DNA from: CAZEVY01 sp964515555
GTDB taxonomy: Bacteria; Acidobacteriota; Terriglobia; Bryobacterales; Bryobacteraceae
Assembly: GCA_964515555.1 (NCBI GenBank)
Contig: CAZEVY010000008.1
Coordinates: 1 to 64,000 of the forward strand
DNA length: 64,000 nt
Direction: 5' to 3'
The notes beneath the pieces were generated by a model. The model was not told the origin of the DNA. It saw only the letters and a program-made list of their open reading frames with translations, and ran no database searches. The position numbers and the translations under genes are program-made. Shown piece by piece: positions 8,754 through 16,614 of the stretch. Within the stretch, counting starts at the first letter, position 1. Every line of letters begins with the position of its first letter.

Positions 8754-9997
8754 GAACGCTACTGCTGGCGATGGCTCTGACGTTCACGCTTGCCGCGAAG
8801 GACTCGTGTATCGAGTGTCACGCCAAAATCGAGGGCAAACAGTCCGAGGCCGTCCGGAAATTCCCGCAGGACGTCCACAAGCGTCACGGATTCAGTTGCG
8901 CCGACTGCCATGGCGGCGACCCGCAGCTCGACGCCGCCGAAGCCGCCATGAGTCCCGCGCGCGGCTTCCGGGGCAAAGTCGCGCGCACCGCGGTGCCGCA
9001 GCTCTGCGCGCGATGTCACAGCGACGCGGCGCTCATGCACAAGTACAATCCGCGGCAGCGCGTCGACCAGTTGGCCCAATACCAGACCAGCGTTCACGGC
9101 AAGCGGCTGGCCTCGGGCGATACCGCGGTCGCCAACTGCGTCGACTGCCACGGCGTTCACGACATTCGCGCGGTCAAGGACCCCTTGTCGGCGGTGCATC
9201 CGCTGAAGCTTCCGGACACCTGCGCGCGCTGTCACGCGAGCGAAGCCCTGATGCAGAAATACAAGCGCACCTCCACGCAGCACGAAGAGTATCGTTCGAG
9301 CGTCCACTGGAAGGCGCTGGCCGAGCGCGGCGACCTTTCCGCTCCCAGTTGCGCCTCCTGCCACGGCAACCACGGCGCCGCCCCGCCGCACGTGGGCGAG
9401 GTCGCCGCGGTGTGCGGGACCTGCCATGTCCTGATGGAGAACCTCTACCGCGATAGCCCGCATCGCCCCGTTTTCGAGGCCATGGGAGTGGCCGGATGCG
9501 TTGCCTGCCACCAGAATCACGCGGTGAAACATCCGGGGTTGGGGATGCTCGCGGGCGCGCAGTCGATGTGCGCGCAGTGCCACGACGCGACCTCGAACGG
9601 CGGGAAGACGGCCGCGGGGATGGCGTCGCTGATCGGCGATCTGACCAAGGCGATCGAGCGCTCCGACGCCATTCTCCAGCAGGGGCGGCGCTCGGGCATC
9701 GAGGTCTCTGAACCGCTTCTGCGGCAGACCGAGGCGCAGGAACAGCTCGTAAAGGCGCGCGTGGCGGTGCACGCCTTCCGGGTCGGCGCGGTCGCCGAGC
9801 CGGTGAAGAATGGACTCGCCATTACCAAGGAAACATACGCGGCCGGGCAATCGGCGCTCGAGGAGATCGGCCGGCGGCGCCGCGGACTGCTGTTCTCGCT
9901 GGCGGCCATCGGGCTGACGATTCTCGGTCTGTGGATTTGGCTTAAGAATATCGAGCGGAACTCCGCCGCTGCACCGCCGGAGCCGCGAAACTCATAG
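8750..9997 (+). CDS. Nine-heme c-type cytochrome with C-terminal membrane anchor
   Basis: A 415-residue exported multiheme cytochrome. It has a short signal peptide (about residues 1-16), nine CxxCH heme-c motifs (CIECH, CADCH, CARCH, CVDCH, CARCH, CASCH, CGTCH, CVACH, CAQCH) between residues 20 and 280, a helical region, and one C-terminal transmembrane helix (GLLFSLAAIGLTILGLWIWL). It most likely sits on the periplasmic face and takes electrons from the Rieske/cytochrome b pair, as in other bacterial complexes where multiheme cytochromes replace cytochrome c1. Start ATG at 8750 overlaps the cytochrome b stop. The final electron acceptor is not shown by the sequence. Confidence 0.92.
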   Translation: MRTLLLAMALTFTLAAKDSCIECHAKIEGKQSEAVRKFPQDVHKRHGFSCADCHGGDPQLDAAEAAMSPARGFRGKVARTAVPQLCARCHSDAALMHKYNPRQRVDQLAQYQTSVHGKRLASGDTAVANCVDCHGVHDIRAVKDPLSAVHPLKLPDTCARCHASEALMQKYKRTSTQHEEYRSSVHWKALAERGDLSAPSCASCHGNHGAAPPHVGEVAAVCGTCHVLMENLYRDSPHRPVFEAMGVAGCVACHQNHAVKHPGLGMLAGAQSMCAQCHDATSNGGKTAAGMASLIGDLTKAIERSDAILQQGRRSGIEVSEPLLRQTEAQEQLVKARVAVHAFRVGAVAEPVKNGLAITKETYAAGQSALEEIGRRRRGLLFSLAAIGLTILGLWIWLKNIERNSAAAPPEPRNS

Positions 9998-10016
9998 CTC
10001 GGAAAGGAAGACAAGA

Positions 10017-10334
10017 ATGCCGGTCATGAAACTTCTCATCCTGCTGGTCTGCGGACTGCTGGCGGCGCCGCTCTCGGCGGCCGACGAAGGAAGGCCGCTC
10101 TACGATCAGAACTGCAAGACCTGCCACGGCGCCAACGGCGAGGGCAATGCCAAGATCGCCGCGGTGATGAAGGCCGAGATCAAGCCGCTGGACTCGCCCG
10201 TGGTGCAGGGCAAGCCGGATGCGCAGTTGATCAAGGTGATCACGGAAGGCTTCGGAAAAATGAAGCCCGTCAAGACGCTCTCGGCGAAACAGGCGGCGAG
10301 CGTCGTGGCCTTCGTGCGCACGTTGAAGAAGTAG
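10017..10334 (+). CDS. Mono-heme cytochrome c (class I)
   Basis: A 105-residue periplasmic cytochrome. It has a signal peptide (about residues 1-21, ending in LSAADE), one heme motif CKTCHG, and a likely methionine ligand in GFGKMKPV. It is the fourth gene of the redox module, 19 bases after the nine-heme cytochrome, and probably shuttles electrons from it to a terminal oxidase or reductase that is not in the window. A GGAAGG-like site precedes the ATG at 10017; the second ATG at 10026 is also possible. Confidence 0.9.
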   Translation: MPVMKLLILLVCGLLAAPLSAADEGRPLYDQNCKTCHGANGEGNAKIAAVMKAEIKPLDSPVVQGKPDAQLIKVITEGFGKMKPVKTLSAKQAASVVAFVRTLKK

Positions 10335-10374
10335 GCTCCGGCGTCGGCCGCCCACGGGCGGAACGGGGGACGTT

Positions 10375-12060
10375 ATGCCCGATCGGGACACGGACTCCCA
10401 GGGGTCCGCGATCGACGGCCTGGCTCGCCAGGTGGAAGCGCTGGCGCGCCGGGTGGCGAAGCTCGAAGACCGCCTCGGTGCGGCCCCCGCCGCGATGGTC
10501 CCCGAGCCTCTGGCGGACCTGCACGCGCCCGAGATTCCGGCGCGCACCGTTCCCCTGGTCGGACACGCGCTGCTGGCGATCGCGGGCGCATACTTCCTCC
10601 GCGCGATGACCGAAATCGGCGCGCTGCCTCTGGCGGCAGGCGTGGCGGCGGGGATACTCTACGCGGTCGCGTGGCTGGCGTTCTCGGCTCGAACGGCGGC
10701 CGAGCGCCGGATCGAGGTCGTACTGCGCGCGCTGACCGCCGTGCTGGTGTTCGCTCCTCTGATCTGGGAGGCGACGGTCCGCTTTCGCGCGCTCCCCACA
10801 CCGCTGGCGGCAGCGCTGGTGGCGTCCTTCACGATTCTCGGGCTCGCCGTCTCGTGGCGCAAGAACGTCTCTGCGATCGCCTGGATCGCGACGTTCGCCG
10901 GTGTCGTCACGTCGTGGGCGCTTCTTCTGGGAACCAGGGACTCCGCGCCGTTCGCCTTCGCGATGCTCGCGATCCTGGCGGCGGTGGAAGTGTCGGCGTG
11001 CCTGGAGCACTGGCTGCCGGAGCGATGGGTGGCGGCCGCCGGCGCCGATTTGGCCGTCCTGCTGATCACCTACCTCGCGACCCGGGCGGAATTCCCGGAT
11101 AGCTACGCGCCGCTGCCGGCGATGGCGGCGCCCGCGGCGCAGGCGGCGCTGCTCGGGACCTGCCTCGCCAGCACGATCTTCCGAACGCTCGTTCGCCGAT
11201 TCCCCTTTACGCACTTCGAGGTCGCGCAGGTTCTGGCGGCGTTTCTCATCGGCATTGCGGGCACGGCGGTGGGCGCCGGGCGCGCGGCGGCCGCGGCCTG
11301 GGCGATGCCCGCCTTCACGCTTCTGTGCGGCGCCGCCTGCTACGCGGTCTTCTTCGCGCTGCGGGACCGCGAGCATCCGAACGCGTCGAGGTACTCCTGG
11401 TTCGGACTGCTGCTCACTCTCGCCGGGAGCGCGACGCTGTTTCGTCCCGCGATTCTGGCGATGGTCTGGTCCGGCGTGGGATTGCTGGCATCGACGGCCC
11501 TGGCGGGATCGGCGAGCGCGGCGCTCCGCTGGCATGGCATCCTCTACCTGCTGCTGTCCGCCTTCGTCTCCGGCCTTGCGATGGACGCAGGGGCGCTGCT
11601 TCTCGGCGGCGGCGCGGGCCTCGCGAAGCTCTCCGCGGCCAAGTGGACGGCCGCCGCGGCCATCGCGCTGAGTTACATCGCCGGCGCGCGCGCCAGCGCC
11701 ATGAAACGCGAACACGCGCTCGCCTTGTCGGCGATGCTGGCGGGGATCGTCTCGGGCGTCGCGGCCGGATGGCTGACCGGGATGATCGCCGAGAGCGCGG
11801 AGTCGGCCGGCGCTTACCGCGCCACGCTGCGAACTTCGGTGCTGACGCTCGGGTCGGTCGCGCTCGCCGCGGCGGGTGTCCGCTGGGGGCGGCGCGAGCT
11901 GGTGTGGCTGGTCTACCCGATGATGCTGCTCGCGGCCGGCAAGCTGGTCGCGCAGGATCTCCGGGGAAATCGCACCATGGCGCTGTTTCTCTCGATTCTC
12001 CTTTTCGGCGGATCGCTCACCGTGCTGCCGCGGCTGATGCAGAAGCGAAGGGCTGCCTGA
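10375..12060 (+). CDS. Large multi-spanning membrane protein (DUF2339-like)
   Basis: A 561-residue protein with a short N-terminal coiled coil (residues about 14-35, IDGLARQVEALARRVAKLED) followed by an almost continuous series of hydrophobic helices, probably 14 or more. The layout (soluble coiled-coil start, then many helices, no catalytic motif) fits the DUF2339 family of predicted inner-membrane proteins of unknown function. It begins 40 bases after the cytochrome gene and may share its transcript, but nothing in it binds heme or metal. Alanine- and glycine-rich throughout. Confidence 0.72.
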   Translation: MPDRDTDSQGSAIDGLARQVEALARRVAKLEDRLGAAPAAMVPEPLADLHAPEIPARTVPLVGHALLAIAGAYFLRAMTEIGALPLAAGVAAGILYAVAWLAFSARTAAERRIEVVLRALTAVLVFAPLIWEATVRFRALPTPLAAALVASFTILGLAVSWRKNVSAIAWIATFAGVVTSWALLLGTRDSAPFAFAMLAILAAVEVSACLEHWLPERWVAAAGADLAVLLITYLATRAEFPDSYAPLPAMAAPAAQAALLGTCLASTIFRTLVRRFPFTHFEVAQVLAAFLIGIAGTAVGAGRAAAAAWAMPAFTLLCGAACYAVFFALRDREHPNASRYSWFGLLLTLAGSATLFRPAILAMVWSGVGLLASTALAGSASAALRWHGILYLLLSAFVSGLAMDAGALLLGGGAGLAKLSAAKWTAAAAIALSYIAGARASAMKREHALALSAMLAGIVSGVAAGWLTGMIAESAESAGAYRATLRTSVLTLGSVALAAAGVRWGRRELVWLVYPMMLLAAGKLVAQDLRGNRTMALFLSILLFGGSLTVLPRLMQKRRAA

Positions 12061-12092
12061 GCCGGCCGGTCCGCTGCTAGCATGAACCTCAG

Positions 12093-13115
12093 ATGACTCC
12101 CGACGACGGCGACCGCTACACGCGCCAAGTCCGCCTGCCGGAGATCGGCGAGGCCGGCCAGGAGAAGATTCGCGCGGCGCGTGTGGCGATCGTCGGAGTG
12201 GGCGCGCTGGGCTGCTTCCAGGCGATGGCGCTGGCGCGCGCCGGCGCCGGCTATCTGCGGCTCGTCGACCGCGACTACGTCGAATGGAACAACCTGCAAC
12301 GCCAGTGGCTGTTCGAGGAATCGGACGCGGCCGAGGGGCTGCCCAAGGCGGTGGCGGCCTCGCGCCGCCTGGCACGCGTCAACTCGGAGGTGCGATGCGA
12401 GCCTGTGGTCGCCGACCTGGTCCCCGACAACGCCGCCGACCTGCTCGGCGAAGTCGACCTGATCCTCGACGGCACGGATAATTTCGAGGCCCGCTACCTG
12501 ATCAACGACTACGCCGTGCGCGAGTCGACGCCCTGGATCTACGGGGCCGCCGTGGGCAGCTACGGCATCGCGATGCCGGTGGCGCCGGGCGCGACTGCGT
12601 GTCTGCGCTGCGTCTACCCGGAGCCGCCTGCCGGTCCGCAGCCGACCTGCGAGACGGCCGGCGTGCTCAACACGGCGACCTCGGCGGTGGCGTCCTGGCA
12701 GGTGAGTCTCGCGATCCGCCTTCTGGTGGGCGGACGCGATGCCCTGCCGGCGCGCATCACGACCTTCGACGCCTGGAACGCCTCGGCCCGCAGCGTCGAC
12801 CAGCCCGCGCGCGCCGCCGAGTGTCCCTGCTGCGTGGAACGGCGCTTCGTGCACCTGGAAGGCGCTCGCCGCGCTCCCATCAGCCTGTGCGGGCGCAACG
12901 CCGTGCAGATCCACGAGCGCCGCCGCACGGTGGACCTGGCCGCACTGGGGGCGCGCCTGGAACCGCTGGGCACGGTGCGCGCCAACGAGTTCGCGCTGCG
13001 GTTCTCGCACGCGCCGTACGAGCTCACGGTCTTCCCCGACGGCCGCGCCATCGTCAAGGGAACCACCGACCCGGGCGTCGCGCGAGGCCTCTACGCGCGC
13101 TTTGTCGGGAACTGA
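12093..13115 (+). CDS. ThiF/MoeB/HesA E1-like adenylyltransferase
   Basis: A 340-residue E1-like enzyme that adenylates the C-terminus of a ubiquitin-like sulfur carrier (ThiS or MoaD type). Visible sites are RYTRQVRLPEIG at the start, the ATP loop VGVGALGCFQA, DRDYVEWNNLQRQ, LDGTDNFEARYLIND, the first zinc cysteines CLRC and the second pair CPCC. PTCETAGVL is the usual block after CLRC. After the zinc site there is an extra domain of about 75 residues ending in DGRAIVKGTTDPGVARGLYAR, as in Bacillus-type ThiF/MoeB proteins. No sulfur-carrier gene is adjacent, so thiamine versus molybdopterin cannot be decided. Confidence 0.87.
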   Translation: MTPDDGDRYTRQVRLPEIGEAGQEKIRAARVAIVGVGALGCFQAMALARAGAGYLRLVDRDYVEWNNLQRQWLFEESDAAEGLPKAVAASRRLARVNSEVRCEPVVADLVPDNAADLLGEVDLILDGTDNFEARYLINDYAVRESTPWIYGAAVGSYGIAMPVAPGATACLRCVYPEPPAGPQPTCETAGVLNTATSAVASWQVSLAIRLLVGGRDALPARITTFDAWNASARSVDQPARAAECPCCVERRFVHLEGARRAPISLCGRNAVQIHERRRTVDLAALGARLEPLGTVRANEFALRFSHAPYELTVFPDGRAIVKGTTDPGVARGLYARFVGN

Positions 13116-13159
13116 GCGCTATCGAAGCCGGACCGGCGATGCTACCATGGTTATAGAAA

Positions 13160-13512
13160 GGGGGCGTAACGGATTCGACGGGATTGAATTGTCGCGGAGA
13201 AGGCGTGCCGGGTTCCGAGCTCCCGTTAAACGATCGGAAACACAAAACTGCCAATCAGCAGTTTGCTTTCGCAGCCTAATTCATTAGGCTGCCGTCCATG
13301 GTCGCGAGGCCCGCATCGCGGTTAATGGGCGTCATCATGGCGGGCTGGGTGTAGGGCTTCGGTCCGGAGCCTCAAGCCGAGATCAATCGGGCTGGATGGC
13401 CGCTTACTCGCCGGTTCTGCGGCGGCCGTCGAGACAACTGAGCCGGATACGCACGTAGGCTTCCCGTAACAGGCTTTCTCGGACGCGGGTTCGACTCCCG
13501 CCGCCTCCACCA
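13160..13512 (+). ncRNA. ssrA: tmRNA (transfer-messenger RNA)
   Basis: One-piece tmRNA that rescues stalled ribosomes and tags the nascent protein for degradation. The 5' end has the hallmark GGATTCGACGGG after the acceptor strand GGGGGCG, which pairs with CGCCTCC at 13502-13508 (one G-U). The T arm is GCGGGTTCGACTCCCGC and the 3' CCA is encoded. The tag reading frame at 13250-13279 reads ANQQFAFAA and ends in TAA. The stop sits in the stem of a perfect hairpin (CAGCCTAA-TTCA-TTAGGCTG), as expected for helix 5. Length 353 bases. Confidence 0.96.
13250..13279 (+). other. tmRNA proteolysis-tag reading frame (ANQQFAFAA)
   Basis: Resume codon GCC at 13250 is followed by AAT CAG CAG TTT GCT TTC GCA GCC TAA. 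The hydrophobic end AFAA fits the Clp-recognised tag ends known from other bacteria. Resume position is inferred from the tag pattern, not proven. Confidence 0.8.
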
Positions 13513-13640
13513 ACCTTCGCCAGGGCTTCCGAAGACGTTACGAAGGCTGCCCGCCGCGCAGCAAAATCCATTCCCAGGACCGCGCCCGTAGTACCGTTGG
13601 AGCGTTGTCGCGCGGGCTGCCCGTGCGAGAATGGACCAAA

Positions 13641-16532
13641 GTGCGGTTTGGCTTGGCGATCTCCGGGGCCGCGTTGTCCCTAGCGTTCTACGCGCAAGGG
13701 CAGACGTTGATCGTCAACGAGAAGTCCGGGGCGAGCGGACCGACCTTCACCGTCGGTGGGCCGCCGGCCGCGCCCTACGTTCTGACAGTGTCGACCAGCG
13801 GGGGGCCGCTGCCCTTTACCGTTACCACGACCGTTTCCGGACCGCCGGGCATCAATTGGGTGCGCGTATCGCCATCCAGTGGAACGGCGTCACAGGCGGC
13901 GCCGGTCGATGTGGCGGTCACCTTCGAACCGCAGGGGATTTCGCCGCGGCAGCCTAACGGCTACGTCGAGTACTATTTCGGGAACGTGCGGATCGCCTCG
14001 GGCGCGCAGGCGGTGGATTTCGTGGTGGGGTTCGGCGTCAACGGAAACGCGACGCTGGTCTTCTCTCCCATCTCCATCAACGTTACTGCCGTAAAGGGGG
14101 ACCCCGCGCCAACCCGTTCCATCGCGCTTTCGACGATCGGGGCCGCGGCCCATCGCCTGCGCTACTACTCCAGCGTCGCCACCGGCAACAACCAGCCGTG
14201 GCTTTCGGCGACCCCGGATTCCTCGACAACACCGGCAAGCATGACGCTTGGCCTGGACCACAACTCGCTCGCCACTGGACTCCACGGCGGCGCGGTATCG
14301 ATCTCCGATACATCGGGCCCGATCACGCCGCCGATCGCCGTGAACCTTCGCGTCGAGGACGGGCTGACCGTCAGTCAATCGTCGTTGACCTTCAACGTGC
14401 AGTTCGGGGCGCCGTCGGTCCTCAGCCAGACGGTGAGCGTGGGGAGCACGGGCGGAGCGCTCGCCTTCTCGACCGCGGCGTCGGGGGGCTTCGTCGGCGC
14501 GCAGCAGTCGGCGGCGAACACCAACGCTAACGTGACGGTGAGCGTGAATCCCGCCGGCCGCGGCGTGGGGACGCACAGCGGAACCGTTCGGGTGACGTCG
14601 GCCAGCGGACTGAGCGTAAAAACCATCGACGTGACGCTGGTGGTCACCGAGCCGCAGCTCACCGTGAGCCAGGCGTCACTGCGCTACGATTTCCGGCTCG
14701 GCGACACGGCGCCGGTCACTCAGGGGCTCAACGTCGGCAGCATTGGCGGTACGGTGGGGTTCACGGCCATCGCCAGCAGCGCCGGAGGGTTTCTGAGCGC
14801 GCAGCAGTCGTCGCCGACGACCAGCGCCATCGTCACCGTGACGGTGAATCCTACCGGGGTCGGCCTGGGGACGCACACCGGCGGAGTCCGCCTCCAAACA
14901 CCCGGAGGGGCGATCCGCGACATAGAAGTGATCGTGCAGGTGACCGCGCCGCCGTTGACGGCGTCGCCGGGTTCGCTGACGTTCCGGTTCACGCGCGGGG
15001 GAGCGCCGCCGCCCGATCAGACGATCCAGATCACCTCGTCGACGCCGGGCGTTCCGTTCACCGCTTCGGCGACCGTCGCCTGGATTCGGGTGACCCAATC
15101 GGGCGCGGCCTCGCCGGCGACCGTCACCGTGTCGGTCGACCCCGCCGGACGGCCCGACGGCGCCAGCAACGGAGCGGTCAACATCGCGACCGCCGACGGC
15201 GCGCCGCTCGGCATCGCCGTGACGCTCCAGATCGCGACGTCGCCGCTGACGGCAAATCCCGAGTCGGTCACCGTGACCCATCGCATCGGCGATCCGCCGC
15301 CGGCGCCGCGCAGCATCACAGTCACCGCCGACCAGCCGGGCGCGGCCTTCACCGTGACGGCGCCGCAGTCGACCTGGCTCGAAGTGTCGCCGCTCAACGG
15401 AACGTCGCCCGGACAGATCACTTTCCGGTTCAACGTGGAGAATCTCGCGGCGGGTCTGCTGTCAACGACGGTGACGCTGAACCGTCAGGGCGGCGGGTCG
15501 GTGCAGGTTCCGGTGACTTGCAATGTTGTCGCCGCCGGGGCCGCGCTTTCGGCGAGCGTAGCGCGGCTGGAGTTCGCCGGCGAACCGCGCGGCACGGCGC
15601 CGCCGGCGCAGACATTCACACTCGACGGGCTGGGCCGCAACGTGGCGTTCACGGCCGTCGCCGAAAGCGAAGGCTCGTGGCTCTCGGTGACGCCGGCGTC
15701 GGGCACGACGCCCTCGGTCGAGACGGTGCGCGTGAGCCTGGCGAACCTGCTGGCCGGAGGCCACGTCGGACGCCTGATCTTCAACGTCGCGGGCGCCTCG
15801 CCGACCATCGTGGAGGTGCGCGCGAAGGTCGGGGTGATTCCCGAGGTCGCCGACAACGCCGTGGTGAAGGCATTAGGGAGCACGCCGGGGCCGTTCGCGG
15901 CGGGGTCGCTGGTGACGCTGTTCGGAAGATTCCCGGGGCTGGCGATGGCGGTGAATTCGGCCTCGACACTGCCGACGGCGCTGGCGGGATTCACGGCGAC
16001 GGCGGGAGGCGTGGCGACGCGGCCGTTCTTCACCAGCGATGCGCAGGTGAACCTGCAGCTTCCCTTCGGCCTGCCGCTGGGGCGTACGACGCTGATTCCG
16101 GCAGTCAACGGGGTGCGCGGATTTCCGGTGAACATCGAGATCGTGGCGGCCGCGCCGGGATTGTTGACGTACCCCGACGGGCGGCGCGCGATCGCGCAGA
16201 ACCAGGACTACACGCTGAACGCGCGGGAGAATCCGGCGCCGGAGGGGACCGTCATCGTCGTCTACCTGACGGGGCAGGGCGACCTGAATCCGCCGGTGGC
16301 GACGGGAGCGGCGGCGCCGGCGGATCCTCTGGCGATACCGCGGCTGGAGGTGCGGGCGACCATCGGGGGAGTTCCGGTGCGGAAGGTGTTCGGCGGAATG
16401 ACGCCGGGCTTCGCGGGGCTGATGCAGGGGAATTTCGACACCGCGGGCGCGCCGCGCGGCGAGCAGCCCATCGTCGTCTATATCAATGAGGTCCCGTCCA
16501 ACGCCGGAATGGTGTATGTCGGCGCGAACTGA
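13641..16532 (+). CDS. Large exported protein with repeated BACON-like domains and Solibacter-type C-terminal domain (paralogue 1)
   Basis: A 963-residue secreted or surface protein. A signal peptide (MRFGLAISGAALSLAFYAQG if GTG is read as Met) is followed by six to seven beta-sandwich repeats of about 90 residues, each with a WL-x-V(S/T)P or similar core and ending in VTVNV- or VTLxV-like strands, as in BACON-like modules. The last about 240 residues match the TIGR03437-type domain common in Solibacter (STPGPFAAGSLVTLFG to NEVPSNAGMVY). GTG at 13641 is chosen because it aligns with the signal peptide of the neighbouring paralogue; TTG at 13605 is an alternative. Function unknown; adhesion or polysaccharide binding is a guess. 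From 15565 on the DNA looks identical to the paralogue. Confidence 0.82.
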   Translation: MRFGLAISGAALSLAFYAQGQTLIVNEKSGASGPTFTVGGPPAAPYVLTVSTSGGPLPFTVTTTVSGPPGINWVRVSPSSGTASQAAPVDVAVTFEPQGISPRQPNGYVEYYFGNVRIASGAQAVDFVVGFGVNGNATLVFSPISINVTAVKGDPAPTRSIALSTIGAAAHRLRYYSSVATGNNQPWLSATPDSSTTPASMTLGLDHNSLATGLHGGAVSISDTSGPITPPIAVNLRVEDGLTVSQSSLTFNVQFGAPSVLSQTVSVGSTGGALAFSTAASGGFVGAQQSAANTNANVTVSVNPAGRGVGTHSGTVRVTSASGLSVKTIDVTLVVTEPQLTVSQASLRYDFRLGDTAPVTQGLNVGSIGGTVGFTAIASSAGGFLSAQQSSPTTSAIVTVTVNPTGVGLGTHTGGVRLQTPGGAIRDIEVIVQVTAPPLTASPGSLTFRFTRGGAPPPDQTIQITSSTPGVPFTASATVAWIRVTQSGAASPATVTVSVDPAGRPDGASNGAVNIATADGAPLGIAVTLQIATSPLTANPESVTVTHRIGDPPPAPRSITVTADQPGAAFTVTAPQSTWLEVSPLNGTSPGQITFRFNVENLAAGLLSTTVTLNRQGGGSVQVPVTCNVVAAGAALSASVARLEFAGEPRGTAPPAQTFTLDGLGRNVAFTAVAESEGSWLSVTPASGTTPSVETVRVSLANLLAGGHVGRLIFNVAGASPTIVEVRAKVGVIPEVADNAVVKALGSTPGPFAAGSLVTLFGRFPGLAMAVNSASTLPTALAGFTATAGGVATRPFFTSDAQVNLQLPFGLPLGRTTLIPAVNGVRGFPVNIEIVAAAPGLLTYPDGRRAIAQNQDYTLNARENPAPEGTVIVVYLTGQGDLNPPVATGAAAPADPLAIPRLEVRATIGGVPVRKVFGGMTPGFAGLMQGNFDTAGAPRGEQPIVVYINEVPSNAGMVYVGAN
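15565..16513 (+). repeat. 949-bp direct repeat, copy 1
   Basis: The segment encoding the last domains of paralogue 1 reads the same, base for base as far as compared by eye, as 18284-19232 (offset 2719). The identity starts abruptly inside one codon run (GGCTGGAGTTCGCC) and stops abruptly at GCCGGAATGGT, where both genes then diverge in their last codons. Confidence 0.88.
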
Positions 16533-16614
16533 CGGCTTCCCTGGTCTTGGGTGGATTCTATCCACCCATCGCCGCTTCCCTCCGCCGTAACCGCGGATCC
16601 AGTAGAGTAGTAGG

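Noticed and set aside
10270..12375. 701-codon minus-strand open frame opposite the DUF2339-like gene
   Set aside because: Arginine- and proline-rich shadow of a hydrophobic gene on the other strand; no ribosome site or domain.
13322..13513. Minus-strand reading frame starting MVEAAGVEPASE
   Set aside because: It is the antisense of the tmRNA; this VEAAGVEPAS peptide is a well-known false gene arising from tRNA-like 3' ends.
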